Of a DNA stretch of 64,000 nt, positions 45,676 through 53,859 are shown piece after piece. Under the pieces are notes generated by a model. That model saw only the letters and a list, made by a program, of their open reading frames with translations. It made no database searches and was not told where the DNA came from. A program made the position numbers and the translations under genes. Origin of the DNA: Sphingomonas sp. IC-56 (GTDB lineage Bacteria; Pseudomonadota; Alphaproteobacteria; Sphingomonadales; Sphingomonadaceae); assembly GCF_021043375.1 (NCBI RefSeq), contig NZ_JAJNDV010000001.1, forward strand, positions 1-64,000, read 5' to 3'. Positions within the stretch are counted from its first letter, which is position 1. Each line of letters opens with the position of its first letter.

Positions 45676-46053
45676 ATGGCTGACCTTAACGCAATCGTCG
45701 ACCAGCTGTCCGAGCTGACCGTTCTCGAAGCAGCTGAGCTGTCGAAGCTGCTCGAAGAGAAGTGGGGCGTTTCGGCTGCTGCTGCAGTTGCAGCTGCTCC
45801 GGCTGCTGGCGGCGGCGCCGCTGCTCCGGCTGCTGAAGAGCAGACCGAGTTCGACGTGATCCTCACCGGCGACGGTGGCAAGAAGATCAACGTCATCAAG
45901 GAAGTCCGCGCGATCACCTCGCTCGGCCTGACCGAAGCCAAGGCGCTCGTCGAAGGCGCTCCGAAGCCGGTCAAGGAAGGCGTGTCGAAGGACGAAGCCG
46001 AGAAGATCAAGAAGCAGCTGGAAGAAGCTGGCGCGACCGTCGAGGTCAAGTAA
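45676..46053 (+). CDS. rplL: 50S ribosomal protein L7/L12
   Basis: This 125-residue stalk protein has an N-terminal dimerisation domain ([29 protein letters not shown]), an Ala/Gly-rich hinge (about 38-56), and a C-terminal factor-binding domain ([25 protein letters not shown]). The ATG at 45676 is chosen because family members start MADLN. Confidence 0.98.
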   Translation: MADLNAIVDQLSELTVLEAAELSKLLEEKWGVSAAAAVAAAPAAGGGAAAPAAEEQTEFDVILTGDGGKKINVIKEVRAITSLGLTEAKALVEGAPKPVKEGVSKDEAEKIKKQLEEAGATVEVK

Positions 46054-46080
46054 GCGTCAGCTGCGCTTTGCAGCTACAGG

Positions 46081-46113
46081 AAAGGGCGGCTCCGAAAGGG
46101 GCCGCCCTTTTTC
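46081..46113. terminator. Rho-independent terminator after rplL
   Basis: AAAGGGCGGCTCC and GGGGCCGCCCTTT form a long stem (one mismatch region) around a GAAA-type loop, followed by a T-run. It also sits at the end of the convergent 70-residue gene. Confidence 0.85.
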
Positions 46114-46127
46114 TATTCCGCCCTTTG

Positions 46128-46340
46128 CTATTCCGTGCCCGCGGCTTTGATCGTCCAGTTCTGTGTACCGCAACTTGGGCAGGATGCAGGTACACGCGTG
46201 AAATCGTTGGTAAGGCCGAACGCTTCGGTGAGCACGGTCACGCGGCTGTGTGGCGCCCCTACCTCTCCTGCAATACAGGCGTCGCACAGCGACTGCGGTT
46301 TACGGGATTCGAGCAGGTCCTGGATCTTCTTCGCGAGCAT
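46128..46340 (-). CDS. Small zinc-ribbon-like protein, unknown function
   Basis: This 70-residue protein is MLAKKIQDLLESRKPQSLCD followed by ACIAGEV and, later, CPSCGTQNW. The pairs CDAC and CPSC could bind one zinc ion. I chose the ATG at 46340; the frame is open to a GTG at 46382, giving 84 residues. It lies between rplL and the Pro-rich membrane protein gene, on the opposite strand to rplL. I do not recognise the family; a nucleic-acid-binding or regulatory role is only a guess. Confidence 0.6.
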   Translation of the reverse strand: MLAKKIQDLLESRKPQSLCDACIAGEVGAPHSRVTVLTEAFGLTNDFTRVPASCPSCGTQNWTIKAAGTE

Positions 46341-46425
46341 GGCGACGACGTACCGAACGCCGCGCGCGCCCTTCAACAACACGCGTTAAATCTAGACATC
46401 CGTGCAGATGACGAACCGCTCGGCG

Positions 46426-47646
46426 TCAGGCTGCGACTGCTGACCGCGAAAGGTACCGCGACGCAGCCAGCGGGCCTGCCACCGGTCGATCCAGCCAGAT
46501 CGGGCCGAGCTTGTCCCCCTGCCCCGGCGTGCCGGCCAGGAAGTCCGCGCCGAAGCGCCGGATCGAAATACCCGCGCGCCACCGCAGGTCGACAAGCACC
46601 ATCGGCACGAACATCGGCCTGCCGGCAAGTTGAACGATGTGCAGCGCCTCGCGCGGAAGCGCCAGACGCACCGGGATGCGTCCGCCAGCTCCAGAGGGAA
46701 GGTCAAAGGGCGGCACCGCGCCATCGCCCAGCAAGGTGGCGGCGTGGAAGGCCGCTGCGTGCCGGTCCTGATCGGGATTGGCACTGAGCATGGTCAAGTG
46801 CACCCGCACATTCTCGGCCGCCTCGCGCTGGCGATTGCCAAGCAGCAATTCAAGCTCGATCACCACCTCATCCGCGCCAACGCTCAGCCGCTGCGGGCGC
46901 AGCGATATCTCGAACGGCTCACCACTTGGCTGGGGTGCCTGCACCGGGGCCGCACGCGTGCGTGACGGTACTGCGGCAGGTGCAAGTGCAGGTGCAGGCG
47001 CCGCGGGTGCAGGCGCGGCGGGTGCGGTAGCCAATCCAGTCTGATCGGATGCAGTTCGCGGAGCCAGTACCGGCTCGGAAGCGGCATGCTGCGCTTCATC
47101 GTCGTCCCCGGCTCGACGCCGCCGAACCAGGTTATAAGCCCCGAACCCAAGCGCCACAGCGCCGCCCCCCGCCAACGCCCACAACCAGCCCGGCACACCG
47201 CGAGATGCGGACGTTTCGGGCGAAGGGGTCACCACAGCAGAGGGCGTGGCGACAGGCTGCGGCAGGGCATCTACGGGCACAGGCGGCACGACCGGCACAA
47301 GAGGCTCTGCGGTTGGCTGCGGGAGCGGCTCGGCCGGCGCACTCCGCTCAGGCGTCCGCCGCTCGGCCGCTGCCGGCGTAGCGCTCGCGCGCGGAACAGG
47401 GCTGGACGTCGGCGCCGGCGTCGGCGCCGCGCTGGGCTCTGGCGTCGGAACCGGGGTAGGCCTTGGTGGCGACAGCGTAAAACGCTCGGGCACGACACCT
47501 GGCAACGTGCCCTGCGACTCTGCCGGCGGGGCCGTGGACGCAGGCGGAACCTCCTGCGCACGGCCAGCAGCCGGCAGGATCAGTGCGGTTGCAGCCATTG
47601 CAGCGGACGCGCGCAGCACCGCGTTCTTTCTCGTCGAAAAATGCAC
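46426..47646 (-). CDS. Exported Pro-rich single-pass membrane protein, unknown function
   Basis: This 406-residue protein has a signal peptide (ASAAMAATALILPAAGRAQ), a ~110-residue Pro/Ala/Thr-rich periplasmic stretch, and one membrane helix (PGWLWALAGGGAVALGFGAYNLV, about 150-172). A basic RRRR stop-transfer follows, then a cytoplasmic Ala/Pro-rich linker, and finally a folded C-terminal domain (about 240-390) with FEISLRPQRLSVGADEVVIELELLLGN. The C-terminal domain looks beta-rich and is probably conserved in sphingomonads, but no function is known to me. Confidence 0.75.
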   Translation of the reverse strand: MHFSTRKNAVLRASAAMAATALILPAAGRAQEVPPASTAPPAESQGTLPGVVPERFTLSPPRPTPVPTPEPSAAPTPAPTSSPVPRASATPAAAERRTPERSAPAEPLPQPTAEPLVPVVPPVPVDALPQPVATPSAVVTPSPETSASRGVPGWLWALAGGGAVALGFGAYNLVRRRRAGDDDEAQHAASEPVLAPRTASDQTGLATAPAAPAPAAPAPALAPAAVPSRTRAAPVQAPQPSGEPFEISLRPQRLSVGADEVVIELELLLGNRQREAAENVRVHLTMLSANPDQDRHAAAFHAATLLGDGAVPPFDLPSGAGGRIPVRLALPREALHIVQLAGRPMFVPMVLVDLRWRAGISIRRFGADFLAGTPGQGDKLGPIWLDRPVAGPLAASRYLSRSAVAA

Positions 47647-47973
47647 CGCCGACTTCTAGCGCCTTCAAACTGAACTTGCGCTGCACATCAGCCCATATCC
47701 GCAACCGCTCGCCTCAGCCGCATTCATGGGCGCAGCAACTGTCCGGGCCATTTGGTGGCTTGGCGATAGTAAGCCGTCCCAGGCCTCGTGCCGCAATCAG
47801 GAACGCTCAAACCACGATCTCTCCGGTCAGCGGAGAAGAGGAACCCAGCGAAGCTGGTGGAAGGGGCGTGGCGGCGGCGATACAGTTTGGGAAAGCCCCC
47901 TTCCGTCATGCCGCCGCATCCGACCGCCCCGCGCTGACGCGACGGAGGGTGAAGCGCCCCGCTCTCTAAGCGC
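47647..47973. other. Intergenic region, no gene seen
   Basis: About 330 bp lie between two minus-strand genes. Short open frames exist on both strands, but none has a ribosome binding site with sensible codon use. I see no tRNA, strong hairpin or repeat. It should contain the promoter of the Pro-rich membrane protein gene. Confidence 0.4.
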
Positions 47974-48468
47974 CTACTCTCGCCGGGTCTCGATCAAGCG
48001 CACCACTTCGTCGGCCAACTCCATCAGCCCCTCGCGCTGGTCGGCGTTTAGCCCGCCGGGTCGCGGCTTGGTGTCGATCGCGCACAGGCTGCCCAGGGGA
48101 ACGCGCTCGCTCGTGATCAGCGGGTAGCCGGCGTAGAAACGGATGTGCGGCTCGCCCACCACCAGCGACATACGCGCGGTGCGTGGATCCCTTGCCAGGT
48201 CGTCGATCTGGAACAGATACCCCTGGCGGATCGCGATCGCGCATACCGATGTTTCCAGCGGCGTTTCGCACGTATCCACGCCGATCCGCGCCTTGAACCA
48301 TTGCCGGTCGGCATCGATCAGGCTCAGCAACGCGATCGGCACCTCGCAAAGATGCCTCGCGCGCTCTACCAACAGGTCGAAAGACGGCTCGGGCGCGGTG
48401 TCCAAAATGCGGTAGCTGCGCAATGCCGCCAGCCGTTCACCTTCAAGATCTGAATGCTCCGTCTTCAT
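47974..48468 (-). CDS. GAF domain-containing protein
   Basis: This 164-residue single-domain protein starts MKTEHSDLEGERLAALRSYR. The GAF domain covers about 20-160: ILDTAPEPSFDLLVERARHL, then PIALLSLIDADRQWFKARIG and a stretch with CAIAIRQ and FYAGYPLITSERVPLGSLCAID. This is the sub-type usually fused to, or acting near, histidine kinases or diguanylate cyclases; here it stands alone. GAGG is 8 nt before the chosen ATG; in-frame ATGs lie upstream at 48480. Confidence 0.85.
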   Translation of the reverse strand: MKTEHSDLEGERLAALRSYRILDTAPEPSFDLLVERARHLCEVPIALLSLIDADRQWFKARIGVDTCETPLETSVCAIAIRQGYLFQIDDLARDPRTARMSLVVGEPHIRFYAGYPLITSERVPLGSLCAIDTKPRPGGLNADQREGLMELADEVVRLIETRRE

Positions 48469-48730
48469 GATACGCCTCATCCGGTGCACATCCTCCAACC
48501 AATAGCCGAAGAAATCTATCCGTCCTATAAGCTGTTGATTTCCTTTATGGATGGTTAGCATATCAGCCGAGGATTGAAGATAGCGCTACCAGAAACCGGC
48601 TAGAGCACCAGCTTCATAATTGCGCATCCTGCGAACCTTCGGCTTCGCAAGGTGTTCACCTCCCACAGCCGCACCAGAGGTGGGCGGTTATCTATGCGCA
48701 CGCCCCTTCAACCGCAGGACCCGACGCGGA

Positions 48731-50278
48731 ATGGAAATCTTTGAATTCCTCGTCCTGCTGCTGTTTGCGGCGGCTGTGCTGCTCGCCGGATCCAGCAGGA
48801 TGGGTGTTCCCTATCCAACGCTGCTCAGCCTGCTTGGAGTGGCCGTCGCACTCACGCCGATCGCCCCCACCATCGGCATCGATCCCAAGCTGGCGCTAGC
48901 CGTGTTCATTGCGCCCGCACTGCTCGACGCTGCCTTTGACACCTCGCCGCGCGAGCTGAAGCGATTGTGGATGCCGCTGCTCGCCCTCGCGGTCGGTGCG
49001 GTGGTCACCACCGCGGCGGTGGTGGCGCTGATCGGCTGGTACTGGATAGGCCTGCCGCTTGCTGCCGCCTTGGCGCTGGGCGCAATCGTAGCCCCGCCCG
49101 ACGCAGCGGCCTCCACCGCCATCCTGAACCAGGTACGCTTCTCGCGGCGCTCCACGCTGGTGCTACAGGGCGAAAGCCTGCTCAACGACGCCAGCGCGCT
49201 GCTGTTGTTCGGCGCCGCCACCGCCGCGGTCACCGGCTGGCATGAAGAACGCGAAGTCTGGACGCTGGCGCTCGCCGCGCCCGGCGGCATCGCGCTCGGC
49301 CTGGCGCTCTCCTGGGGCTATCAGCGGCTCACCCCGCTCTTCTCCGGCACTCACTCTGCCACGATCGTCGAATTCACCGCCACCTTTGGCGTGTGGATCA
49401 TCGCCGAGCGTCTTCACATGTCCCCGGTGCTCGCGGTGGTCGCCTTCGCCATGCTCACCGCGCATCACGCCCCGATGCGTCAGACCGCACGCGACCGGGT
49501 GCAATCCTATGCCGTCTGGGCAGCGGCGGTGTTCGTGCTCAACGTCATCGCGTTTCTCGTCATGGGGACGCAGGCGCGCGCGATCCTTGCCGCCCTGTCG
49601 CCCGCCGAGCTGCCCCGGGCGATTGGCTTCGCGCTGGTGGTGCTTGCCGCGGTCATCCTGGTCCGCCTGTTCTGTGTGCTGGGCTATCGCGCATTCAGCG
49701 GCTGGCTGTGGCAGCGTTTCCGTCCCGCCTGGCTCGCCGAGCCCCCGCCCTGGAAGCTGTCGCTGCTGGTATCCTGGTGCGGCATGCGCGGCCTGCTGAC
49801 GCTCGCCACGTCCTTCGCGCTGCCGCAGGACTTTCCCGGACGCGATTACATCGTGCTCGCGGCCTTCACGGTCGTGCTCGGCACCCTGGTCTTGCAAGGG
49901 CTGACACTGCGCCCGCTGATGCGGCTGCTGGATGCCGAAGCACCCGCCAGCGAGCTGGCGGACGATCTGGGGAAGGCACGTCGCACCTTGCTGGCGGCAG
50001 GCGTGGAAGCGGCCGATCGGGAGCCCAGCGACGTGGCCCAGATGCTGCGAACCAAGCTCGCTGCCGCCCGCGACGTCAGCCATTCGGACGATCCCCAGGG
50101 CGCGACAGCGTTCGACCGTGGCCTCGCCAACGTCGTCGCCGCGCAGCGAAAGTGCCTCAACGCCATGCGCCACCGCGACGAGATCGCCGAGGACGTATTC
50201 GATCGCCTGCAGGAGGAACTGGACTGGCTCGAACTCGCCGCGCGCCCCAACCGTGAGATCGAGGTGCGAGAGGCGTAG
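48731..50278 (+). CDS. Na+/H+ antiporter (CPA1 family)
   Basis: This 515-residue polytopic transporter has about 12 membrane segments (1-400). The conserved APPDAAASTAILNQVRFSRR, with ESLLNDASALLLF, contains the ion-binding Asp pair of the NhaP-like CPA1 group. SWCGMRGLLTLATSFALP is the family's other hallmark. The hydrophilic C-terminal ~110 residues form a soluble helical tail. I chose the ATG at 48731; the frame runs 37 codons upstream without support. It is convergent with the DUF2218 gene, 3 nt apart. Confidence 0.9.
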   Translation: MEIFEFLVLLLFAAAVLLAGSSRMGVPYPTLLSLLGVAVALTPIAPTIGIDPKLALAVFIAPALLDAAFDTSPRELKRLWMPLLALAVGAVVTTAAVVALIGWYWIGLPLAAALALGAIVAPPDAAASTAILNQVRFSRRSTLVLQGESLLNDASALLLFGAATAAVTGWHEEREVWTLALAAPGGIALGLALSWGYQRLTPLFSGTHSATIVEFTATFGVWIIAERLHMSPVLAVVAFAMLTAHHAPMRQTARDRVQSYAVWAAAVFVLNVIAFLVMGTQARAILAALSPAELPRAIGFALVVLAAVILVRLFCVLGYRAFSGWLWQRFRPAWLAEPPPWKLSLLVSWCGMRGLLTLATSFALPQDFPGRDYIVLAAFTVVLGTLVLQGLTLRPLMRLLDAEAPASELADDLGKARRTLLAAGVEAADREPSDVAQMLRTKLAAARDVSHSDDPQGATAFDRGLANVVAAQRKCLNAMRHRDEIAEDVFDRLQEELDWLELAARPNREIEVREA

Positions 50279-50281
50279 GGC

Positions 50282-50605
50282 TTACTTCCAGTCGTACTGC
50301 AATTCGCCCTGGCGAAAGGCGAAGCGGTCCAGGTGGCTTTGCACCACCCCCTTCAACCCTTCCAGCTGCTCGACCGAGGATGCGTCGATGCGTAGGTCCA
50401 GCCCGTCTTCCACGGCGTTGAAGGTGACCACCGCGTCACCCGGATAGTCCGCCCCGCGCACGTCCTTGGGGAAGATCACCGTGCCGTTCTCCGACGTGAA
50501 CTCCACCTGCAGATTGTGCGACCAGTGCTTGCACAGCTGCTGAAGATATCGACTAGCATTATCAGTCGGAACCAGTGCCGAGGCGGTTGCGGTCGTGATG
50601 GTCAT
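50282..50605 (-). CDS. DUF2218 domain-containing protein
   Basis: This 107-residue cytoplasmic protein matches the DUF2218 pattern: TDNASRYLQQLCKHWSHN, then FPKDVRGADYPGDAVVTFNAV, and LKGVVQSHLDRFAFRQGELQ. I chose the ATG at 50605 because AAGGAG lies 7 nt upstream; an ATG at 50611 is too close to it. Function is unknown, though members often sit beside iron/siderophore genes. Here the neighbours are an antiporter and rarA. Confidence 0.85.
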   Translation of the reverse strand: MTITTATASALVPTDNASRYLQQLCKHWSHNLQVEFTSENGTVIFPKDVRGADYPGDAVVTFNAVEDGLDLRIDASSVEQLEGLKGVVQSHLDRFAFRQGELQYDWK

Positions 50606-50682
50606 GGTCATGCTCCTTGGCCTCACATGTCGGTATCCGCGGCACTTTTGTAAACTTCCGCCAAAACCCCTATCTGCTCCAA

Positions 50683-52017
50683 ATGGCCGATCTCTTCGCC
50701 AACCAAGAACCTCTCCAGCCTCTATCGGACACTCAACAAACCGGTCCGCTAGCGGATCGCCTGCGCCCGCAGCAGCTCGACCAGGTCGTTGGCCAGGAAC
50801 ACCTGACTGGCCCAGAGGGCGCGATCGGCCGCATGGTCGCGGCCGGCCGTCTCAGTTCGATCATCCTGTGGGGACCACCGGGCACCGGCAAGACAACCAT
50901 TGCCCGCCTGCTCGCCGATGCCGTTGGCCTGCGCTTCGTCGCCATTTCCGCAGTCTTCTCCGGCGTCGCCGATCTCAAGAAGGTTTTCGCCGAAGCCCGC
51001 GACCATGCCCGGCTCGGCCGCAAGACGCTGCTGTTCGTGGACGAGATCCACCGCTTCAACCGCGCCCAGCAGGACGGCTTCCTGCCTTATGTCGAGGACG
51101 GCACCGTCACCCTCGTCGGCGCCACCACCGAAAACCCGTCCTTTGAACTCAACGCCGCACTGCTGAGCCGCGCCCAGGTCCTGATCCTCCATCGTCTCGA
51201 TCACCGCGCGCTGTGCAAGCTGCTCGACCGCGGCGAAGCGCTCGAAGAGCGCCCCCTCCCCCTAACATCAGAGGCGAGGGACGCCTTGGTGGCGAGCGCG
51301 GACGGCGATGGGCGCTTCCTGCTGAACCAGGCGGAGACGCTCTTTTCGGTGAACTTCCCCGCGCCGCTCGATCCCGCTGCCTTGGGCGCGTTTCTCCAGC
51401 GCCGCGTCGCGGTCTATGACAAGGACCGGGAAGGCCATTACAACCTCATCTCCGCGCTGCATAAGTCGATCCGCGGCTCCGACCCGCAGGCCGCGCTCTA
51501 TTACCTCGCGCGCATGCTCACCGCCGGCGAGGAACCGCTATACGTGCTGCGCCGTCTCACGCGTGCCGCGGTCGAGGACATCGGCCTCGCCGACCCGCAG
51601 GCGCTGGTGCAGTGCATCGCGGCCAAGGACACCTACGATTTTCTCGGCAGTCCCGAAGGGGAACTCGCCATCGTGCAGGCGTGCCTGTACCTCGCGACCG
51701 CGCCCAAATCGAACGCCGCTTATATGGCGCACAAGGCAGCATGGCGCAGCGCGCGCGAAACCGGCTCGCTGATGCCGCCGCAGAACATCCTGAACGCCCC
51801 TACGAAGCTCATGAAGCAGATCGGCTACGGGAAGGGTTATCAGTACGATCATGATGCCGAGGGCGGCTTCTCGGGCGATAATTACTGGCCCGAGGAAATG
51901 ACGCCGCAGGCGTTCTACAAGCCGACCGATCGGGGGCTGGAAAAGCGGATCAGCGAACGCATGGCGTGGTGGGACGAGATGCGCGGGCAGCGCCGGAGTG
52001 AAGGCGAGCCGGTCTGA
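50683..52017 (+). CDS. rarA: Replication-associated recombination protein A (RarA/MgsA)
   Basis: This 444-residue AAA+ ATPase acts at stalled replication forks. The N-terminal stretch PLADRLRPQQLDQVVGQEHL, Walker A GPPGTGKTTIARLLA, Walker B LLFVDEIHRFN and sensor-1 TTENPSFELNAALLSR are present. The C-terminal MgsA tetramerisation domain includes DNYWPEEM. The ATG at 50683 gives the usual start; an upstream frame from 50617 lacks support. Its TGA overlaps the next gene's apparent CTG start. Confidence 0.95.
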   Translation: MADLFANQEPLQPLSDTQQTGPLADRLRPQQLDQVVGQEHLTGPEGAIGRMVAAGRLSSIILWGPPGTGKTTIARLLADAVGLRFVAISAVFSGVADLKKVFAEARDHARLGRKTLLFVDEIHRFNRAQQDGFLPYVEDGTVTLVGATTENPSFELNAALLSRAQVLILHRLDHRALCKLLDRGEALEERPLPLTSEARDALVASADGDGRFLLNQAETLFSVNFPAPLDPAALGAFLQRRVAVYDKDREGHYNLISALHKSIRGSDPQAALYYLARMLTAGEEPLYVLRRLTRAAVEDIGLADPQALVQCIAAKDTYDFLGSPEGELAIVQACLYLATAPKSNAAYMAHKAAWRSARETGSLMPPQNILNAPTKLMKQIGYGKGYQYDHDAEGGFSGDNYWPEEMTPQAFYKPTDRGLEKRISERMAWWDEMRGQRRSEGEPV

Positions 52018-52904
52018 GCAGCGCACGCCATCGGGCAAAGCCCCCGAGCTTCACCGATTTCATCGCCATCGACTGGTCGGGTCAGGCAGTCGAGCGCCCC
52101 AAGGGACTGGCCGTCGCCCATGCACGCATGGGCACTGCGGCGCCCGAGTTGATCGACCGCGCCTGGTCTCGCCAGGACATCCTTGCGTGGCTGGAGGAAC
52201 TAGCAGACCAACGCGTCCGCGCGCTGATCGGCCTCGATTTGTCCCCCGCCTTCCCCTTTGAAGATGAAGGCGCTTACTTCCCAGGCTGGGCGCTCTCACC
52301 GTCCGATGGGCCCTCGCTCTGGCATCTGGTCGACTCGCTCGCGACTTCAGACCCGCATCTGTCAGCCACCAGCTTCGTCTCGCACCCGGATGCCCGCCGG
52401 CACTTTCGCCAGCGCGGGGATTGCGGCGACCTGTTCCCGCCGGGCCGCGGTCGTTTCCGTATGTGCGAGCATGGGCAGGAACTGCTGCGGCTCTCCCCCT
52501 ATAGCTGCTTCAACCTGGTTGGGGCGAGCCAAGTGGGCAAATCGAGCCTGACGGGGATGCGGGTTCTCCATAGGCTGCGTGGCAAGCTGGGCTTATGGCC
52601 GTTCGACCCGGTGCCGGACGAGGGGCCGCTTCTGGTGGAGATATACACTGCCCTTCCCTCCCGGCTCGCCGGCATGCGCAAGGGAACATCCAAGATCCGC
52701 GATGCGCAGTCGCTAGACAGCCTGCTCGACAGGTTCGGCTCCATGCCGCACCAGCCGCTTCCCCGCTATGACGACCACGCGACCGACGCCATCCTGTCAG
52801 CGGCCTGGCTGCGCCACGCAGTCAATGACCCTGACCTGTGGACACCATCACGGCTTACTCCTGAACTGGCGCGAACGGAGGGCTGGACCTTCGGCGTTCT
52901 CTGA
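52014..52904 (+). CDS. DUF429-like protein with apparent CTG start
   Basis: About 296 residues form an RNase H-like fold of the DUF429 type. The N-terminus read from 52014 contains TDFIAIDWSG (Asp19), matching the conserved catalytic-Asp strand of this superfamily. It also has LIGLDLSPAFPF and, near the C-terminus, DDHATDAILSAAWL. No ATG, GTG or TTG exists in frame between the upstream stop at 51999 and the ATG at 52128, which would remove IDWSG. A CTG at 52014 overlaps the rarA stop as CTGA, like the GTGA junctions elsewhere here. The start is inferred; an error in the sequence is the alternative. Confidence 0.65.
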   Translation: MSSARHRAKPPSFTDFIAIDWSGQAVERPKGLAVAHARMGTAAPELIDRAWSRQDILAWLEELADQRVRALIGLDLSPAFPFEDEGAYFPGWALSPSDGPSLWHLVDSLATSDPHLSATSFVSHPDARRHFRQRGDCGDLFPPGRGRFRMCEHGQELLRLSPYSCFNLVGASQVGKSSLTGMRVLHRLRGKLGLWPFDPVPDEGPLLVEIYTALPSRLAGMRKGTSKIRDAQSLDSLLDRFGSMPHQPLPRYDDHATDAILSAAWLRHAVNDPDLWTPSRLTPELARTEGWTFGVL

Positions 52905-52921
52905 GCCATGGAGCAGCCATT

Positions 52922-52997
52922 GCCGGATTAGCTCAGCTGGTAGAGCAGCGGTTTTGTAAACCGAAGGTCGCGGGTTCGATTCCTGCATCCGGCACCA
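52922..52997 (+). tRNA. tRNA-Thr (TGT)
   Basis: This 76-nt cloverleaf pairs acceptor GCCGGAT with ATCCGGC, has D-arm GCTCAGCTGGTAGAGC, anticodon loop TTTGTAA (anticodon TGT, reading ACA) and T-arm GCGGGTTCGATTCCTGC. The 3' CCA is encoded. Confidence 0.97.
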
Positions 52998-53115
52998 CTA
53001 TCATCCGTGCAGCTCTCCCCAGCGCTCCGGACGTCCATCTTCCGCATATATCCTGATTGCGCAGCTTCCGCGCGTTGGCATACTCTGGCTTCATTGGTTT
53101 GGCCGGGGGGCTGGA

Positions 53116-53856
53116 TTGTTGAAGCTTTTGTGTGCCGCAGTTGTGGCGTTTTCCGGAATCACCGCTCCGGCATCCGAACAGGCGCCCCGTCCGCGCGTGG
53201 CGATCATCGATAGCGGCGTCGCCAAGACCACCGAACTCGCCCCGCTGGTGGTTGCCGAGTATGACATGGCGTCCGTTCCTGCACGGGAGGCATTCCAACC
53301 GCGCTACGATCACGGCACCATGGTCGCGACGATCCTCGCGCGGGCCGCAGCGCGCCACGTCGAGATCGTGTCCCTGCGCATCGATGATCCCGCCGGCTGC
53401 CCCGCCGGTGCCAATCCCCCCTGCCAGCCATCAGGTGAACCGGTGGCGCGGGCGATACGCCATGCGGCGGACCTTGGGGTCGACGCCATCAACATCTCGC
53501 TGGCGCTCGGCAACGATCCCTCGATCACCGCGGCGGTGCGCTATGCTGGCGGCAAGGGCATTCCCGTAATCCTTGCGGCCGGCAACCAGGGCCTCGAACG
53601 CCCGGCGAACCTTGCCATGGCGCGCGCGGCCTATCCCAGCGCGGTACTGGTCGGCGCCATCGATGGCGACGGATCGCCATGGAGCGGCACCAACCGTCCC
53701 GAGCCTAGCCCGGTCGGCTACAACTATGTCTGGCACTTTGGCGTGAACGTTCCGACCAGCGCCGCGGACGGACGCGCGGTGACCGCCACGGGCACCTCCT
53801 TCGCCGCGCCGATCGAAACGGCACGCCTGCTCAGCGCCCGCCCGGCACTGCAATAA
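53116..53856 (+). CDS. Small S8 (subtilisin-like) serine protease
   Basis: This 246-residue exported protease has a signal peptide followed almost at once by the catalytic domain. The triad is Asp32 in AIIDSGV, His66 in DHGTMVA and Ser228 in GTSFAAP, with the oxyanion Asn157 in AAGNQG. There is no room for an inhibitor-type propeptide, which most secreted subtilases need for folding. The start is a TTG at 53116 (or 53119) behind a purine-rich GGGGGG. It is 3 nt from the end of the convergent SDR gene. Confidence 0.85.
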   Translation: MLKLLCAAVVAFSGITAPASEQAPRPRVAIIDSGVAKTTELAPLVVAEYDMASVPAREAFQPRYDHGTMVATILARAAARHVEIVSLRIDDPAGCPAGANPPCQPSGEPVARAIRHAADLGVDAINISLALGNDPSITAAVRYAGGKGIPVILAAGNQGLERPANLAMARAAYPSAVLVGAIDGDGSPWSGTNRPEPSPVGYNYVWHFGVNVPTSAADGRAVTATGTSFAAPIETARLLSARPALQ

Positions 53857-53859
53857 GGG

